Translations under genes and position numbers: made by a program
Notes under the pieces: generated by a model
Seen by the model: only the letters and a program-made list of their open reading frames with translations
The model's database searches: none
Told to the model about the DNA's origin: nothing
Origin: an uncultured Paraprevotella sp.
GTDB taxonomy: Bacteria > Bacteroidota > Bacteroidia > Bacteroidales > Bacteroidaceae
Direction: 5' to 3'
Assembly (NCBI GenBank): GCA_900546665.1
Contig: URDY01000006.1
Span: 92,362-156,361, forward strand
Length of the DNA: 64,000 bases
In this document: positions 1 to 8,442 of the stretch, piece after piece
How the letters are laid out: each line of letters opens with the position of its first letter
Numbering within the stretch: the stretch's first letter is position 1

Positions 1-1
1 G

Positions 2-934
2 ATACATAAACTGTCAGCTTCTTCCTATTTTACATTGGTCAATATACTTCCTACGTTCGGTCAGGCAATGGGCGATATGGAAGCGGGGGATGCAGATTTT
101 ATTCTGGAGATAGAACCTGATTTCGAACGGGATCTTATTGTGGAAGGCCGAGCACAGGTGATGATTTCGGCCAATGCGGTAAATGGTGTAAAAGCCGGAT
201 TAGGCAGTTCGTATCTTTCTCAGATCATAGCCGGTTATTCAGAGGAGCTTAAAGAGGAAAGCAGTTTTCAGCAGTCAGTGGCTGGCTATTCCGGTTTTGA
301 TGTGTCTTGCCGTTATTTGTATAATTCGGATTTGGATTACCAGGCTTTTATGGTTCCCGGATTGATAGCCATGTTACTCATACTGATAGTTGGTTTTCTT
401 CCGGCACTTAATATTGTGGGTGAGAAGGAAAAAGGTACGATCGACCAGATCAATGTTACTCCGGTAGGACGTTTTGATTTTATTTTTTCCAAATTGGTAC
501 CCTATTGGTGTGTCGGTCTTTTCATTCTGACTTATTCCATGTTTCTGGCATGGAAAATTTATGATCTGTCACCGGCAGGTAATATATGGCTTATTTATCT
601 GTTTTCCTCACTGTTTATTCTGCTGGTATCTTGTTTAGGACTCATCGTGTCCAATTATTCGGATACCACCCAGCAGGCTGCATTGGTCATGTTTTTCTTT
701 CTTGTCATCTTCATTTTGATGAGCGGGTTGCTGACTCCTGTTGCCGGGATGCCTGAATGGGCAAAGGTTATTACCCGGATAAATCCCTTGCGCTATTTTA
801 TTGAAACCATGCGTATGCTGTATTTGAAGGGAAGTTCATTTGCTGACCTGATGTCTCATTTTCGTGCATTGGTTATTTATACGATTGTTGTGTGGGGATG
901 GGCTATATTCAGTTATCGAAAGACGTCAGATTGA
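2..934 (+). CDS. ABC-2 type transporter permease, 5' end outside window
   Basis: This is the C-terminal part of an ABC-2 family permease, the membrane subunit of an ATP-driven exporter of the YhhJ/YbhS type. The frame is open to the left edge of the window, so the first possible start here (TTG at 35) is not the real one. A soluble extracytoplasmic region comes first. About five or six hydrophobic segments follow, beginning near the GEKEKGTIDQINVTP stretch that is characteristic of ABC-2 permeases and ending just before the SYRKTSD terminus. The ATPase and any HlyD-like partner should lie to the left. The substrate cannot be told from this fragment. Confidence 0.85.
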   Translation: MHKLSASSYFTLVNILPTFGQAMGDMEAGDADFILEIEPDFERDLIVEGRAQVMISANAVNGVKAGLGSSYLSQIIAGYSEELKEESSFQQSVAGYSGFDVSCRYLYNSDLDYQAFMVPGLIAMLLILIVGFLPALNIVGEKEKGTIDQINVTPVGRFDFIFSKLVPYWCVGLFILTYSMFLAWKIYDLSPAGNIWLIYLFSSLFILLVSCLGLIVSNYSDTTQQAALVMFFFLVIFILMSGLLTPVAGMPEWAKVITRINPLRYFIETMRMLYLKGSSFADLMSHFRALVIYTIVVWGWAIFSYRKTSD

Positions 935-1106
935 TAATTTTCATGGAATATGGGCTGACTAATAACGAATAAAATATGGTTGTAAACAGAGGGGAATAGT
1001 ATTGCAAACCGATGATAAATTCTAATATTTTCCAGACCTTTATTTTCTGAAAAATGAATGATGAAAGAAGAAACAGATCTGACAAGGTGATGAGTGTCTT
1101 TATAAA

Positions 1107-1138
1107 TTTAAAGGGCTTTCCCAAGAAAGCCCTTTAAA
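1107..1138. terminator. Intergenic hairpin between convergent genes
   Basis: A perfect 14-bp stem (1107-1120 with 1125-1138) closes a CCAA loop. It lies between the ABC permease and the convergent GH43 gene and is symmetric enough to stop transcription from both sides. The U-tracts are short in both directions, so it may work partly as an mRNA 3'-end stabiliser. Confidence 0.6.
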
Positions 1139-1148
1139 AAATGGAATT

Positions 1149-3068
1149 TTATTTGATTTCTTTTACTCCTTCAGCTGTAGGTGGAATATTGCGTATGGTT
1201 CCGTCCGCATTGTAGTACATGGGTTCTGCAATGACAGATCTGCTGTATCCTGTTCCGTCAGGCAATCCGCCGTTGTGTGAGAAGAAGATCCACTGTCCCT
1301 TGAAGTTGACGATAGCCGGGTGTGTGGTGTTTGAGTTACCTGCTATTTCACTGATGATACCAACTGGTTTGTAAGGCCCTCCTATCTGGTCGGCCATGGC
1401 ATAGGCTATTTTTTCAGGCCATTCCGAAGCATAGGTGAGGTAATACTTGCCATTGTATTTGTGTACCCAGGGTGCTTCAGTGAAGGGATGTGCGGCATCG
1501 ATTTCGATATGATGCACCTCTCCGTCAATTTCCGTCATGTTGTCTTTGAGTTTGGCATAGTAACACTGTCCGTTGCCCCAGAAAATATAAGCTTGTCCGT
1601 CATCGTCAATGAATATGGCCGGATCGATGCAGGCCCAGCTGTGTGTGGATGCGAAGCAATCCTTGTTGGTGAGCAGAGGTTTGCCCAGTGCGTCCTTGTA
1701 GGGTCCTGTGATGCGGTCAGCTACAGCTACTCCGATGCCACACCAGTTGGTGCTGACATACCAGTAATATTTACCGTTTCTTTCCACGACATGTCCGGCG
1801 TATGCCTGTTTACTTTTGGCCCACTTGAATTCATCAATGTGTAGTGGTGAAGGATATTCCGTCCAGTGCTTCATGTCAGTAGTGGAGTAGAGCAACCAGT
1901 CACGCATGATATAGTTGTTCTGGTTACCGTTCATGTCGTGTCCGGCAAAGAGCCACAAGGTATCTCCTTTCACAAGTACAGCCGGATCAGCGGTATGTTT
2001 GTGACGTATGATCGGATTGCCGTTACTTTCAAATTTATGAGTCAGGACATATCCCCATTTTTGTTGCAGTCTGTCCAATTCTTCAGCCGTGACGGAACAT
2101 ACCGTACCGTGACGTGGGAAAAAGTCTTTTCTGAATGACTGTGGTTTCTCTGAAAAGTGTACCAGATCCTTTGACGTCTGGTATTCGTATCTTCCGCTTC
2201 CATAGAGGTCATACATGAGAATGAATTCTTCCTTGTCGTTGAGTTTGAATACGCCGCTGCCTTCTACGCCGGTATTGGTATCAGCGTAAGCATCGATATA
2301 TTTAAAGTCCTCCTTCCATTTGCCATGGAGTGATTTGGATGTGGCCTGCTGGATACCGTTCTTGAATTCCTTGCCGTTTTCGTCTTTGGTGTTGCCTTTA
2401 TAAAAAAGGTGATATTTTCCCTTATATTCGATGATGTCGTTGTCGATACTGCCATATTTGGCATTGAAGAGCATCTTGGGTTCACTTTCAAAGTCTGTGA
2501 AGTCCTTGTTGGCATAGGCATAATATGTAATGAGGCTCTTTCTGCCGTCACCAGTTCTTTGCAGCGTGAAATAGATCATGTATTTGCCTGCCTTCTTGTC
2601 GTATATGGTTTGTGGTGCCCACACCCAGTATGCGTCGCTGAAATGTTCTGCGTACTGTTTGGCCAGGTTGATCTTTGAATGCCGCCAGTTGACCAGGTCA
2701 TCAGAACTCATGAGTACGATGCCAGGGTTTTTGTTCCATCCGTATTTGGCCGTTTTCATGTCTGTGGCCACGATATAATAGCGTCCGTCCTCTCCGCGCA
2801 GGATATGTGGGTCGCGGATACCTCCGCTTTCGCTGATGGAGTCGCTGGAGATGACAGGGCGGTTGCCGTTGAGAGCATACCAGTTCTGGGCATCTTCACT
2901 GACAGCGAAACGCAGATGTTCCTGTTGGTTGGGATCCCCCCCGCCTTCAAAGTAGGCGAACAGGTAGCCGCTGAATTTTTCCTGTTCATTAGGTTTGTTG
3001 GCTCCGCTTACATACGATGAGGAAGCCAGTGCCATCATCATGGTAAAGATTAGTGTTTTGTTCTTCAT
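1149..3068 (-). CDS. Secreted tandem GH43 glycosidase
   Basis: This is a 639-residue exported glycoside hydrolase with two consecutive GH43 five-bladed propeller modules. Residues 1-22 form a signal peptide. Module one (about 33-330) shows RDPHI (D86), SIDND (D209/D211) and GVEGSG (E269). Module two (about 345-625) shows TADPAV (D361), ACIDPAIF (D482) and FTEAPW (E531). These are the expected base, pKa modulator and acid of GH43. Family activities are beta-xylosidase, alpha-L-arabinofuranosidase and arabinanase, so a plant hemicellulose or pectin side-chain substrate is likely. No SusC/SusD or regulator lies next to it, so it is not in an obvious polysaccharide utilisation locus. Exact specificity cannot be read from sequence alone. 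Confidence 0.88.
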   Translation of the reverse strand: MKNKTLIFTMMMALASSSYVSGANKPNEQEKFSGYLFAYFEGGGDPNQQEHLRFAVSEDAQNWYALNGNRPVISSDSISESGGIRDPHILRGEDGRYYIVATDMKTAKYGWNKNPGIVLMSSDDLVNWRHSKINLAKQYAEHFSDAYWVWAPQTIYDKKAGKYMIYFTLQRTGDGRKSLITYYAYANKDFTDFESEPKMLFNAKYGSIDNDIIEYKGKYHLFYKGNTKDENGKEFKNGIQQATSKSLHGKWKEDFKYIDAYADTNTGVEGSGVFKLNDKEEFILMYDLYGSGRYEYQTSKDLVHFSEKPQSFRKDFFPRHGTVCSVTAEELDRLQQKWGYVLTHKFESNGNPIIRHKHTADPAVLVKGDTLWLFAGHDMNGNQNNYIMRDWLLYSTTDMKHWTEYPSPLHIDEFKWAKSKQAYAGHVVERNGKYYWYVSTNWCGIGVAVADRITGPYKDALGKPLLTNKDCFASTHSWACIDPAIFIDDDGQAYIFWGNGQCYYAKLKDNMTEIDGEVHHIEIDAAHPFTEAPWVHKYNGKYYLTYASEWPEKIAYAMADQIGGPYKPVGIISEIAGNSNTTHPAIVNFKGQWIFFSHNGGLPDGTGYSRSVIAEPMYYNADGTIRNIPPTAEGVKEIK

Positions 3069-3496
3069 AACTGTTTTGAAATGGTTTTTGTGTTAAGATT
3101 AAAGTCTTATTAATAAATTTTAAACGTCTATCATGCTGTTTTATTGTATGAAATACACAAAAAACTTTGATTTCGTCTGATATAGAGGATAATCAGCAGA
3201 AGAAAAGGTATCAGTCTCATCTTTTCTGAAGGAAACAGATGATCGGTCTTGTTCAGTATGTCTATTATATTTTTATCAGGTCGTATTCGGATGATTGTCT
3301 GAATGTTTTTATATAACGACAGGTAAGAGTGAATTGATTGGGCCATATTTTCAGTGTGCTCATCAAAAAATCAGATAAAGTAGTATTTATTGCAAATGTA
3401 ATGATTATATTTGCAATAATGAGTCCTTCCACAGTGTTTTCAAAAGTGTGGATATAGAAAAAGCCAAGTTATTCGGAACAGATGAATATCTAAAAT
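3069..3496. other. Intergenic region with divergent promoter dyad
   Basis: This 428-bp spacer separates the divergent GH43 and MBL-fold genes. A perfect 11-bp inverted repeat (TTATTGCAAAT at 3387-3397, ATTTGCAATAA at 3409-3419) contains a minus-strand -7-like box (TACATTTG, 3400 to 3393) and a plus-strand -7-like box (TATATTTG, 3406-3413). No convincing -33 elements are seen. Nothing else is recognisable; a 71-codon minus-strand frame here has no gene-like features. Confidence 0.45.
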
Positions 3497-4255
3497 ATGC
3501 CACTTATGAATTTGACTTATATTTTCCATAGCGGGTTTGTTGTTGAAACGGAACAGGTGATCATGGTATTTGATTACTGGATGGATCCGGCTGATGTCAT
3601 GTCCCGTTTTCTGAACTCCGGTAAACCGTTATATGTTTTTTCCAGTCACTTTCATGAGGATCACTTCAACCGGACTGTTTTTGAATGGAAGAAAAGGGAA
3701 GGGCGTACGTATTATATCCTGTCGAAGGATATTCTTAAACATCGCAGGGCACAAAAAGAAGAGGCTGACGTCTGGCTTGCCAAGGGAGGTGAATGGAAAG
3801 ACGGGATAATCAGTGTGACGGCAACCGGAAGTACGGACAGTGGAGTGTCGTGGATAGTGGAGACTGATGGAAAAAGGATCTTTCATGCCGGTGATCTGAA
3901 TAACTGGTATGCCCGTTTGTTGAATGATGAGGATCGGAATACGGGAGTGTTTGGCAATTGGGGACTGAGGGTAGATCCCGTGAAAGAGGAAAAACGTTAT
4001 CTTGGTGAACTGAAAGATATCCGTAAGGTTACTGAGCGGTTTGATGTGGTGATGTTTCCTGTCGACAGTCGTATCGGTAACGGCTATACCCGTGGTGCCC
4101 GCCAGTTTATCGGCCTGTTCAAGGTGGGTCTGCTGGTACCCATGCATTTTGTGGCTGGAGGGTTCGAATCAGCCTGGCGTATGAAGGAATTCACGGATGC
4201 GTGTGGTATAAGATTTTGGGACATAACCTGTGAAGGAGAAAGCATGGAAGTCTGA
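3497..4255 (+). CDS. MBL-fold metallo-hydrolase
   Basis: This is a 252-residue cytoplasmic metallo-beta-lactamase-fold protein without a signal peptide. The zinc motif HxHxDH is present as HFHEDH at residues 51-56. Further candidate metal ligands are in FHAGDLNNW (about 134-142) and PMHF (about 214-217). It resembles the short UlaG/YycJ-like hydrolases annotated only as MBL-fold proteins in Bacteroidales. The start at 3497 follows a TATATTTG box at 3406-3413. A second ATG at 3506 is an equally possible start, because there is no clear Shine-Dalgarno sequence. The substrate is unknown. Confidence 0.85.
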   Translation: MPLMNLTYIFHSGFVVETEQVIMVFDYWMDPADVMSRFLNSGKPLYVFSSHFHEDHFNRTVFEWKKREGRTYYILSKDILKHRRAQKEEADVWLAKGGEWKDGIISVTATGSTDSGVSWIVETDGKRIFHAGDLNNWYARLLNDEDRNTGVFGNWGLRVDPVKEEKRYLGELKDIRKVTERFDVVMFPVDSRIGNGYTRGARQFIGLFKVGLLVPMHFVAGGFESAWRMKEFTDACGIRFWDITCEGESMEV

Positions 4256-4310
4256 AACCGTTCCGGCAATGAAGTTCCTGAAACCGTTTCAGACATCAGT
4301 AGGTGCGTGG

Positions 4311-4526
4311 TTATACTTCTGGTTTGTTATGATCAGAGATGGATTGTTTCCCGTTGTCTGTTCTTTTGGGGAGCCGTCCGCTTTTGCGCAATGCTTCATG
4401 TATAATCCATTGAAGTTGTCCGTTGGTGCTTCTGAATTCATCGGCTGCCCATTTTTCAATGGCTTCCATTGTATCTGCATCCACACGCAATACAAAACTT
4501 TTGGTCGTATTTTCTTTTTTCGCCAT
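4311..4526 (-). CDS. Arc-like ribbon-helix-helix protein
   Basis: This is a 71-residue basic protein. The segment TTKSFVLRVDADTMEAIEKW (residues 7-26) followed by NGQLQWIIHEALRK is a ribbon-helix-helix pattern: a beta-strand, then two amphipathic helices. It is therefore probably a small dimeric DNA-binding protein of the Arc/MetJ superfamily. It is the last gene of a three-gene minus-strand operon, 5 bp after the membrane-protein gene and downstream of the SPFH gene. It may autoregulate that operon, but no toxin partner is adjacent and no operator is obvious. Confidence 0.75.
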   Translation of the reverse strand: MAKKENTTKSFVLRVDADTMEAIEKWAADEFRSTNGQLQWIIHEALRKSGRLPKRTDNGKQSISDHNKPEV

Positions 4527-4531
4527 TCAGT

Positions 4532-5050
4532 CTATTCTCCTTTCTGCTTGTTTTCCCGTTCAAGGGATTTGTAATACAGACGATAATCCTGATAACTCCT
4601 GTATGCCCCCATGAATGAAAGAAGCACTCCGAACTCCGGGAAGATGGATTCCCAAAGGGCGGGTATGATATGGTCGGGTGATTCTGTGAAAACGAGGTAG
4701 ATGAGGTTACAGAAGAGAAAGGATATCCACCACAAGAAAGCGATGATGAGCAAAAACAAGACTTTCTTACGCAAGAACCAGTTATGCATGGTACCGCCAA
4801 GCATGATGTGTCGTGACTCGTAATGAGGTCTGAAATAGCGGAATCCTCTCCAGCAGGTATAAGGAATGGCCAGCAGATACAGGAGCGCTGCTGTCATGAC
4901 TGTATCCATGCGGTCACCGTTGTTCCATTTGCTGATCACAAAGACAGTGGTTACGATTGTAAGAACCAGGCCGATCAGGAAATCCCAAGGGCCTTCGTCC
5001 CGTGTGAAGTGGGAGTAAATGTGTAGATAACCTTTGCGAAATCCGAACAT
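4532..5050 (-). CDS. Four-helix membrane protein of unknown function
   Basis: This protein of about 172 residues has four hydrophobic helices: two near the N-terminus (after WDFLIGLVLTIVTTVFVIS), one in KKVLFLLIIAFLWWISFLF, and one in the EFGVLLSFMGAYRSYQDYRLYY region. The C-terminal tail is charged. The ATG at 5050 is chosen over an in-frame TTG 12 nt upstream. It lies between the SPFH gene (49-bp gap) and the ribbon-helix-helix gene. Its partnership with a band-7 protein suggests a membrane-microdomain role, but I recognise no family and assign no function. Confidence 0.7.
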   Translation of the reverse strand: MFGFRKGYLHIYSHFTRDEGPWDFLIGLVLTIVTTVFVISKWNNGDRMDTVMTAALLYLLAIPYTCWRGFRYFRPHYESRHIMLGGTMHNWFLRKKVLFLLIIAFLWWISFLFCNLIYLVFTESPDHIIPALWESIFPEFGVLLSFMGAYRSYQDYRLYYKSLERENKQKGE

Positions 5051-5099
5051 AATCCAACTCAAATTAAAATGTTAGTGTATGAATCCTTTTGATATGCCA

Positions 5100-6059
5100 T
5101 TAATGATGCAAGGTACCAGTGTTGACTACCGGTTGGGCTGCTTCATCTGCACACAGTACCACGAGCAGATTGCTGACCATGGCAGCTTTCCTTTCTTCGT
5201 CCAGTTCTACGATTTGGTCTTCTGACAGTTTGTCGAGTGCCATGTGTACCATTGATACAGCTCCCTCTACGATTTTTTCCCGTGCGCTGATGATGGCAGC
5301 TGCCTGTTGGCGACGCAACATGACGGCTGCAATTTCGGGAGCATAGGCCAGATAGTTGATGCGTGCTTCTACTATTTCTATTCCCGCCATGTCTAGACGT
5401 TCGTTCAGTTTCTGTTCCAGTTGTTCATTGATTTCCTCACCGCCCGACCGGAGAGTCAGTTCGTTTGTTTCTGCTTCGTTGTCGTCATAGGCATACTGTC
5501 CGGCCACCTGTCTCAAGGCGGCATCACTTTGGATCTTGACGAAATTTTCGAATGCATTCATCCGGTTGGCTACGGTATTGCCTATGTTGATGTCTTTTCC
5601 GTTTTTACCGGGCATGGCGGATTCGGCCATAGTTTGTGCATCGATTTCGAACATGGCCTTGTAGGTATCCTTGAGTTTCCATACGAGAACCAGGCCGATC
5701 AGAATAGGGTTACCAGTCTTGTCATTGACTTTGATAGGTTCCACATCGAGGTTACGGGCGCGAAGAGAAAGTTTCTTTGTTTCCATAAACGGATTGACCC
5801 AGAAGAATCCGGTTTCCCGAAACGTGCCTTTATATTGGCCGAAGAAAACCATGACACGGGCTTCATTCGGTTCCAATTGCATATAGCCGCAGTTGAGGAT
5901 AATCGTGAGCAGAATCAGAACTCCTCCGGTAATGTTGAAAAAGAGCCCCCCTTTGATGAAACTACATACAATAAGGATAATAGGAATCAGTAGGAAAAGA
6001 AAAAGCGCCAGAAATCCGTTTATCCTTAAACCATTGAACTTTAATTCTTTTGTTTCCAT
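5100..6059 (-). CDS. SPFH/band 7 membrane protein
   Basis: This is a 319-residue stomatin/prohibitin/flotillin-type protein. Two close hydrophobic segments (about 13-35 and 41-57) anchor the N-terminus. The SPFH core starts at EARVMVFFGQYKGTFRETGFF and runs to about residue 250. An Ala/Glu-rich helix (MLRRQQAAAIISAREKIVEGA) then follows, typical of oligomerising band-7 proteins. It heads a three-gene operon with a membrane protein and a ribbon-helix-helix protein. A good Bacteroidetes promoter lies just upstream (6094-6125, minus strand), giving a leader of about 28 nt. Such proteins scaffold membrane complexes; the partner here is unknown. Confidence 0.9.
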   Translation of the reverse strand: METKELKFNGLRINGFLALFLFLLIPIILIVCSFIKGGLFFNITGGVLILLTIILNCGYMQLEPNEARVMVFFGQYKGTFRETGFFWVNPFMETKKLSLRARNLDVEPIKVNDKTGNPILIGLVLVWKLKDTYKAMFEIDAQTMAESAMPGKNGKDINIGNTVANRMNAFENFVKIQSDAALRQVAGQYAYDDNEAETNELTLRSGGEEINEQLEQKLNERLDMAGIEIVEARINYLAYAPEIAAVMLRRQQAAAIISAREKIVEGAVSMVHMALDKLSEDQIVELDEERKAAMVSNLLVVLCADEAAQPVVNTGTLHH

Positions 6060-6093
6060 AGTCTATTAGTTTGATGATATTAAAATGATATCA

Positions 6094-6125
6094 CAAATAT
6101 ATTATAAAAAAAGATGAGATGCAAA
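6094..6125 (-). promoter_or_regulatory. Bacteroidetes-type promoter of the SPFH operon
   Basis: On the minus strand a TTTG -33 box (6125-6122), a 20-nt spacer and a TATATTTG -7 box (6101-6094) match the Bacteroidetes housekeeping-sigma consensus exactly. The predicted start of transcription is near 6087, about 28 nt before the SPFH ATG at 6059. Confidence 0.75.
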
Positions 6126-6228
6126 TAATTTCCGATAAAAATGTATATTTGGACTGAAATAATGAAAGAACGGTTCTGGCTGCCTGTTTTCAGGATGGAG
6201 GACCGGACGGAATATTTTTGGTACGGTT

Positions 6229-6732
6229 ATGATAACAATTTATCTTTTGCGCCATGGTGAGACGATAGAAAATGCCATGGGTATATTTCAGGGACAGATG
6301 CCGGGACATTTGAGCGAGAAGGGTAAGGAACAGGCACGTCAGATGCATGAAAAAGTGATGAATCTGAGCTTTGACGCAGTGTTATGCAGTGATCTTCAGC
6401 GCTGTAAGGATACCGCATCCATTGTGTTGGAGGGCATGGCTTATACACCTCAATATACAGATTTATTGAGGGAGCGTGACATGGGAAATCTGGTTGGGAA
6501 ACCCATAGCCGGTGCCGTATTCGATTCGAGTGTGGAGGATGCTCCGCGGGTCAATAAAAGGATCCGGAAATTCCTGGCCGGGCTTAAAGAACAATATGAA
6601 GGGAAGACGGTATTGGTTATCAGTCACGGTTATTATTGCCGTCTTTTGCAAGCCATGATGGAGAACAAGAAAAATTATAAACTGGTTCCGAAAATGGACA
6701 ACTGTGAGATACGTCGGTTAGAATGGGAATAA
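6229..6732 (+). CDS. Histidine phosphatase family protein
   Basis: This 167-residue protein belongs to the phosphoglycerate mutase-like histidine phosphatases. The RHGET motif at residues 8-12 carries the phospho-accepting His9. SDLQRCKDTA, the acidic LLRERDMGNLVGK loop and VISHGYY (second catalytic His) are all in family order. The length is at the short end of the family and fits a CobC/GpmB-type small-molecule phosphatase. It stands alone, with its ATG 169 bp from the divergent SPFH gene. The substrate is not evident. Confidence 0.88.
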   Translation: MITIYLLRHGETIENAMGIFQGQMPGHLSEKGKEQARQMHEKVMNLSFDAVLCSDLQRCKDTASIVLEGMAYTPQYTDLLRERDMGNLVGKPIAGAVFDSSVEDAPRVNKRIRKFLAGLKEQYEGKTVLVISHGYYCRLLQAMMENKKNYKLVPKMDNCEIRRLEWE

Positions 6733-6802
6733 CCCCCGTAGCTATACCTTCCCGATAATTGTATTGTTCTGTTGACAGGGCCGTTTGGTAGAATGATCAT
6801 GA

Positions 6803-7294
6803 TTAAAGTATGGCCAGAGCGATATGTGCGCATGCTTCTGCATCGGCCAGTGCATGGTGGTGGCGGGTGAGGTCGTAGCCGCAAAGTGAGGCCACAGTAT
6901 GCAACTGGTGATTCGGTGCGGAAGGAAAGGCTTTCCGGGCAGCGCGTAAGGTGTCATGGAATATATAGTTCGGATAGTCCATCTGATAACAGCGGAAAAC
7001 GGCTTTCAGGCAGCCTTCATCGAATGCCTTGTTGTGGGCAACAAGAGGAAGTCCTTTTATCATAGGCGCAATCTCTTTCCATACATCGGGGAAAACCGGT
7101 GCATCGTCCGTATCAGCATGGCTGAGACCATGTACCCGTGAGCAGAAGTAGCTGTAGTAATTAGGTTCCGGTTGGATGAGGGAATAAAAAGAATCCGTGA
7201 TCGCACCATGACGTACGATCACAATTCCGACACTGCAAACGCTTGTACGCTCATTATTGGCAGTCTCAAAGTCAATAGCTGCAAAATCGGTCAT
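6803..7294 (-). CDS. DEDDh 3'-5' exonuclease
   Basis: This 163-residue exonuclease resembles the DNA polymerase III epsilon subunit. Exo I is AIDFET (D8, E10), Exo II is LVAHNKAFDEGCL, and Exo III is HHALADAEA (His and Asp), so all DEDDh residues are visible. There is no polymerase-binding tail, so it is a stand-alone nuclease of the kind common in Bacteroidales rather than proven DnaQ. The gene is followed on the same strand's upstream side by a macro-like protein gene 34 bp away and may share its transcript. Confidence 0.88.
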   Translation of the reverse strand: MTDFAAIDFETANNERTSVCSVGIVIVRHGAITDSFYSLIQPEPNYYSYFCSRVHGLSHADTDDAPVFPDVWKEIAPMIKGLPLVAHNKAFDEGCLKAVFRCYQMDYPNYIFHDTLRAARKAFPSAPNHQLHTVASLCGYDLTRHHHALADAEACAHIALAIL

Positions 7295-7328
7295 GTATAT
7301 TGTTCGTTAAAAGGATCTTGTTCGTTTT

Positions 7329-7733
7329 TCATTTAGCAAGGATAGCCCAAAAGCGTGACGGCAGACAGACGTTGTCCACATTGATGGCATCGTGGAATAA
7401 AGGTGCAATATCCTGTGGCGTGAATCCGGCTATGCCGCAGCCTATTTCCGTGACCAGAAATTTCAGTTCGGGGTGAGATTTGGCGAAGTTGACAAATTCG
7501 TCAACATAAGGACGGATTGTTTCCGGACCGCCATGCATGGTCGGAATGGCATAAGTTTGTCCCTGAAGACCTACACCTTGTCCCCATACGGCGCCCCAAC
7601 GGTCATAAGCCAGGCGGGCTGCACCGCCGCCGTGCATGCCTTGCAGGTTGCTGCCGAATACGAAAATTTCGCCGGGTTGCAGATTGCAGACTCTTTCAGG
7701 AGTGGTTCTTTCAGAAATGGATATTGTATTCAT
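7329..7733 (-). CDS. Macro-like A1S_2505-type hypothetical protein
   Basis: This is a 134-residue protein whose GEIFVFGSNLQGMHGGGAA motif and VTEIGCGIAGF motif resemble macro-domain-like proteins annotated as A1S_2505 family. Macro domains bind ADP-ribose derivatives, but activity has not been shown for this group as far as I know. The ATG at 7733 (MNTISISE) is preferred. An upstream start at 7772 would add a hydrophobic, uncharacteristic 13-residue leader and would overlap a minus-strand -7-like box (TATCTTTG, 7777-7770). It precedes the DEDDh exonuclease on the same strand. Confidence 0.65.
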   Translation of the reverse strand: MNTISISERTTPERVCNLQPGEIFVFGSNLQGMHGGGAARLAYDRWGAVWGQGVGLQGQTYAIPTMHGGPETIRPYVDEFVNFAKSHPELKFLVTEIGCGIAGFTPQDIAPLFHDAINVDNVCLPSRFWAILAK

Positions 7734-7894
7734 GGTTATTAGGATTTGGATATAAAATATAATCGCATACAAAGATAGAAGTTTTTCGGTATGAAGGTTA
7801 GGAGGGTAATGGATTTTTTTTACCTTTGTTCCGAATCACAATGCCGGATATGCAAATACATGTATTTTCCTGCATGATAAAATGAGAAATAAAG

Positions 7895-8284
7895 ATGGTA
7901 CAGATTGATTTGACAACTCCAGCCTTGCTCTTTTCAGCCATTTCGCTGATTATGCTGGCTTATACCAACCGTTTTCTTTCGTATGCCCAGTTGGTGCGTA
8001 CATTAAAAGACCAGTATCAGACCAACCATTCGAAGGTTACCGCTGCACAGATCGCCAATTTGCGTAAACGGCTTTACCTGACCCGTGCCATGCAGGTGAC
8101 AGGAATCGGCAGTTTGTTGCTGTGTGTGGTCAGCATGTTCTTTATTTATATCAGCCTTAATCCTCTGTCTGTTTATATTTTCGGACTGGCGCTGTTGTTG
8201 CTGATCGTATCACTGGCTCTTTCCGTATATGAGATCCTGATTTCAGTCAGGGCATTGGAATTCCATCTGAAGGATATGGAATAA
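7895..8284 (+). CDS. DUF2721 membrane protein
   Basis: This 129-residue protein fits DUF2721: an N-terminal hydrophobic segment (ALLFSAISLIMLAYTNRFL), a charged cytoplasmic stretch with RTLKDQY and LRKRLYLTRAMQ, then two closely spaced hydrophobic helices and a charged tail. Function is unknown for the family. A TACCTTTG -7-like box lies at 7821-7828. The gene converges on the ATP synthase operon and shares the bidirectional hairpin at 8304-8356. Confidence 0.8.
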   Translation: MVQIDLTTPALLFSAISLIMLAYTNRFLSYAQLVRTLKDQYQTNHSKVTAAQIANLRKRLYLTRAMQVTGIGSLLLCVVSMFFIYISLNPLSVYIFGLALLLLIVSLALSVYEILISVRALEFHLKDME

Positions 8285-8303
8285 GGTCAGACTGGCAGGA
8301 TAA

Positions 8304-8356
8304 AAGAAAGAGTCATTTTCCTCAACCGAGAACGGAATGGAAAGTGACTCTTTCTT
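8304..8356. terminator. Bidirectional terminator after DUF2721 gene and atp operon
   Basis: Arms of about 18 nt (from AAGAAAGAGTCA near 8304 and ending TGACTCTTTCTT near 8356) pair with a single G-U position. On the plus strand the stem ends in TTTCTTAA and on the minus strand in TTTCTTTTAT. It sits between the convergent DUF2721 gene and atpG, so it probably terminates both. Confidence 0.7.
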
Positions 8357-8442
8357 AATGAATGTGTGACGGATCTTCGGACTGCATGGACAGAGAGATG
8401 GCATGTCATTCCGTATCTGTCCGTGTCAGACCGTTTCCTTGA

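Noticed and set aside
909..1124. 71-codon minus-strand frame after the ABC permease
   Set aside because: It overlaps the permease end and the terminator hairpin and has no gene-like features.
3131..3346. 71-codon minus-strand frame in the GH43-MBL spacer
   Set aside because: No start signal or recognisable motif; it lies in intergenic DNA and reads as random AT-rich sequence.
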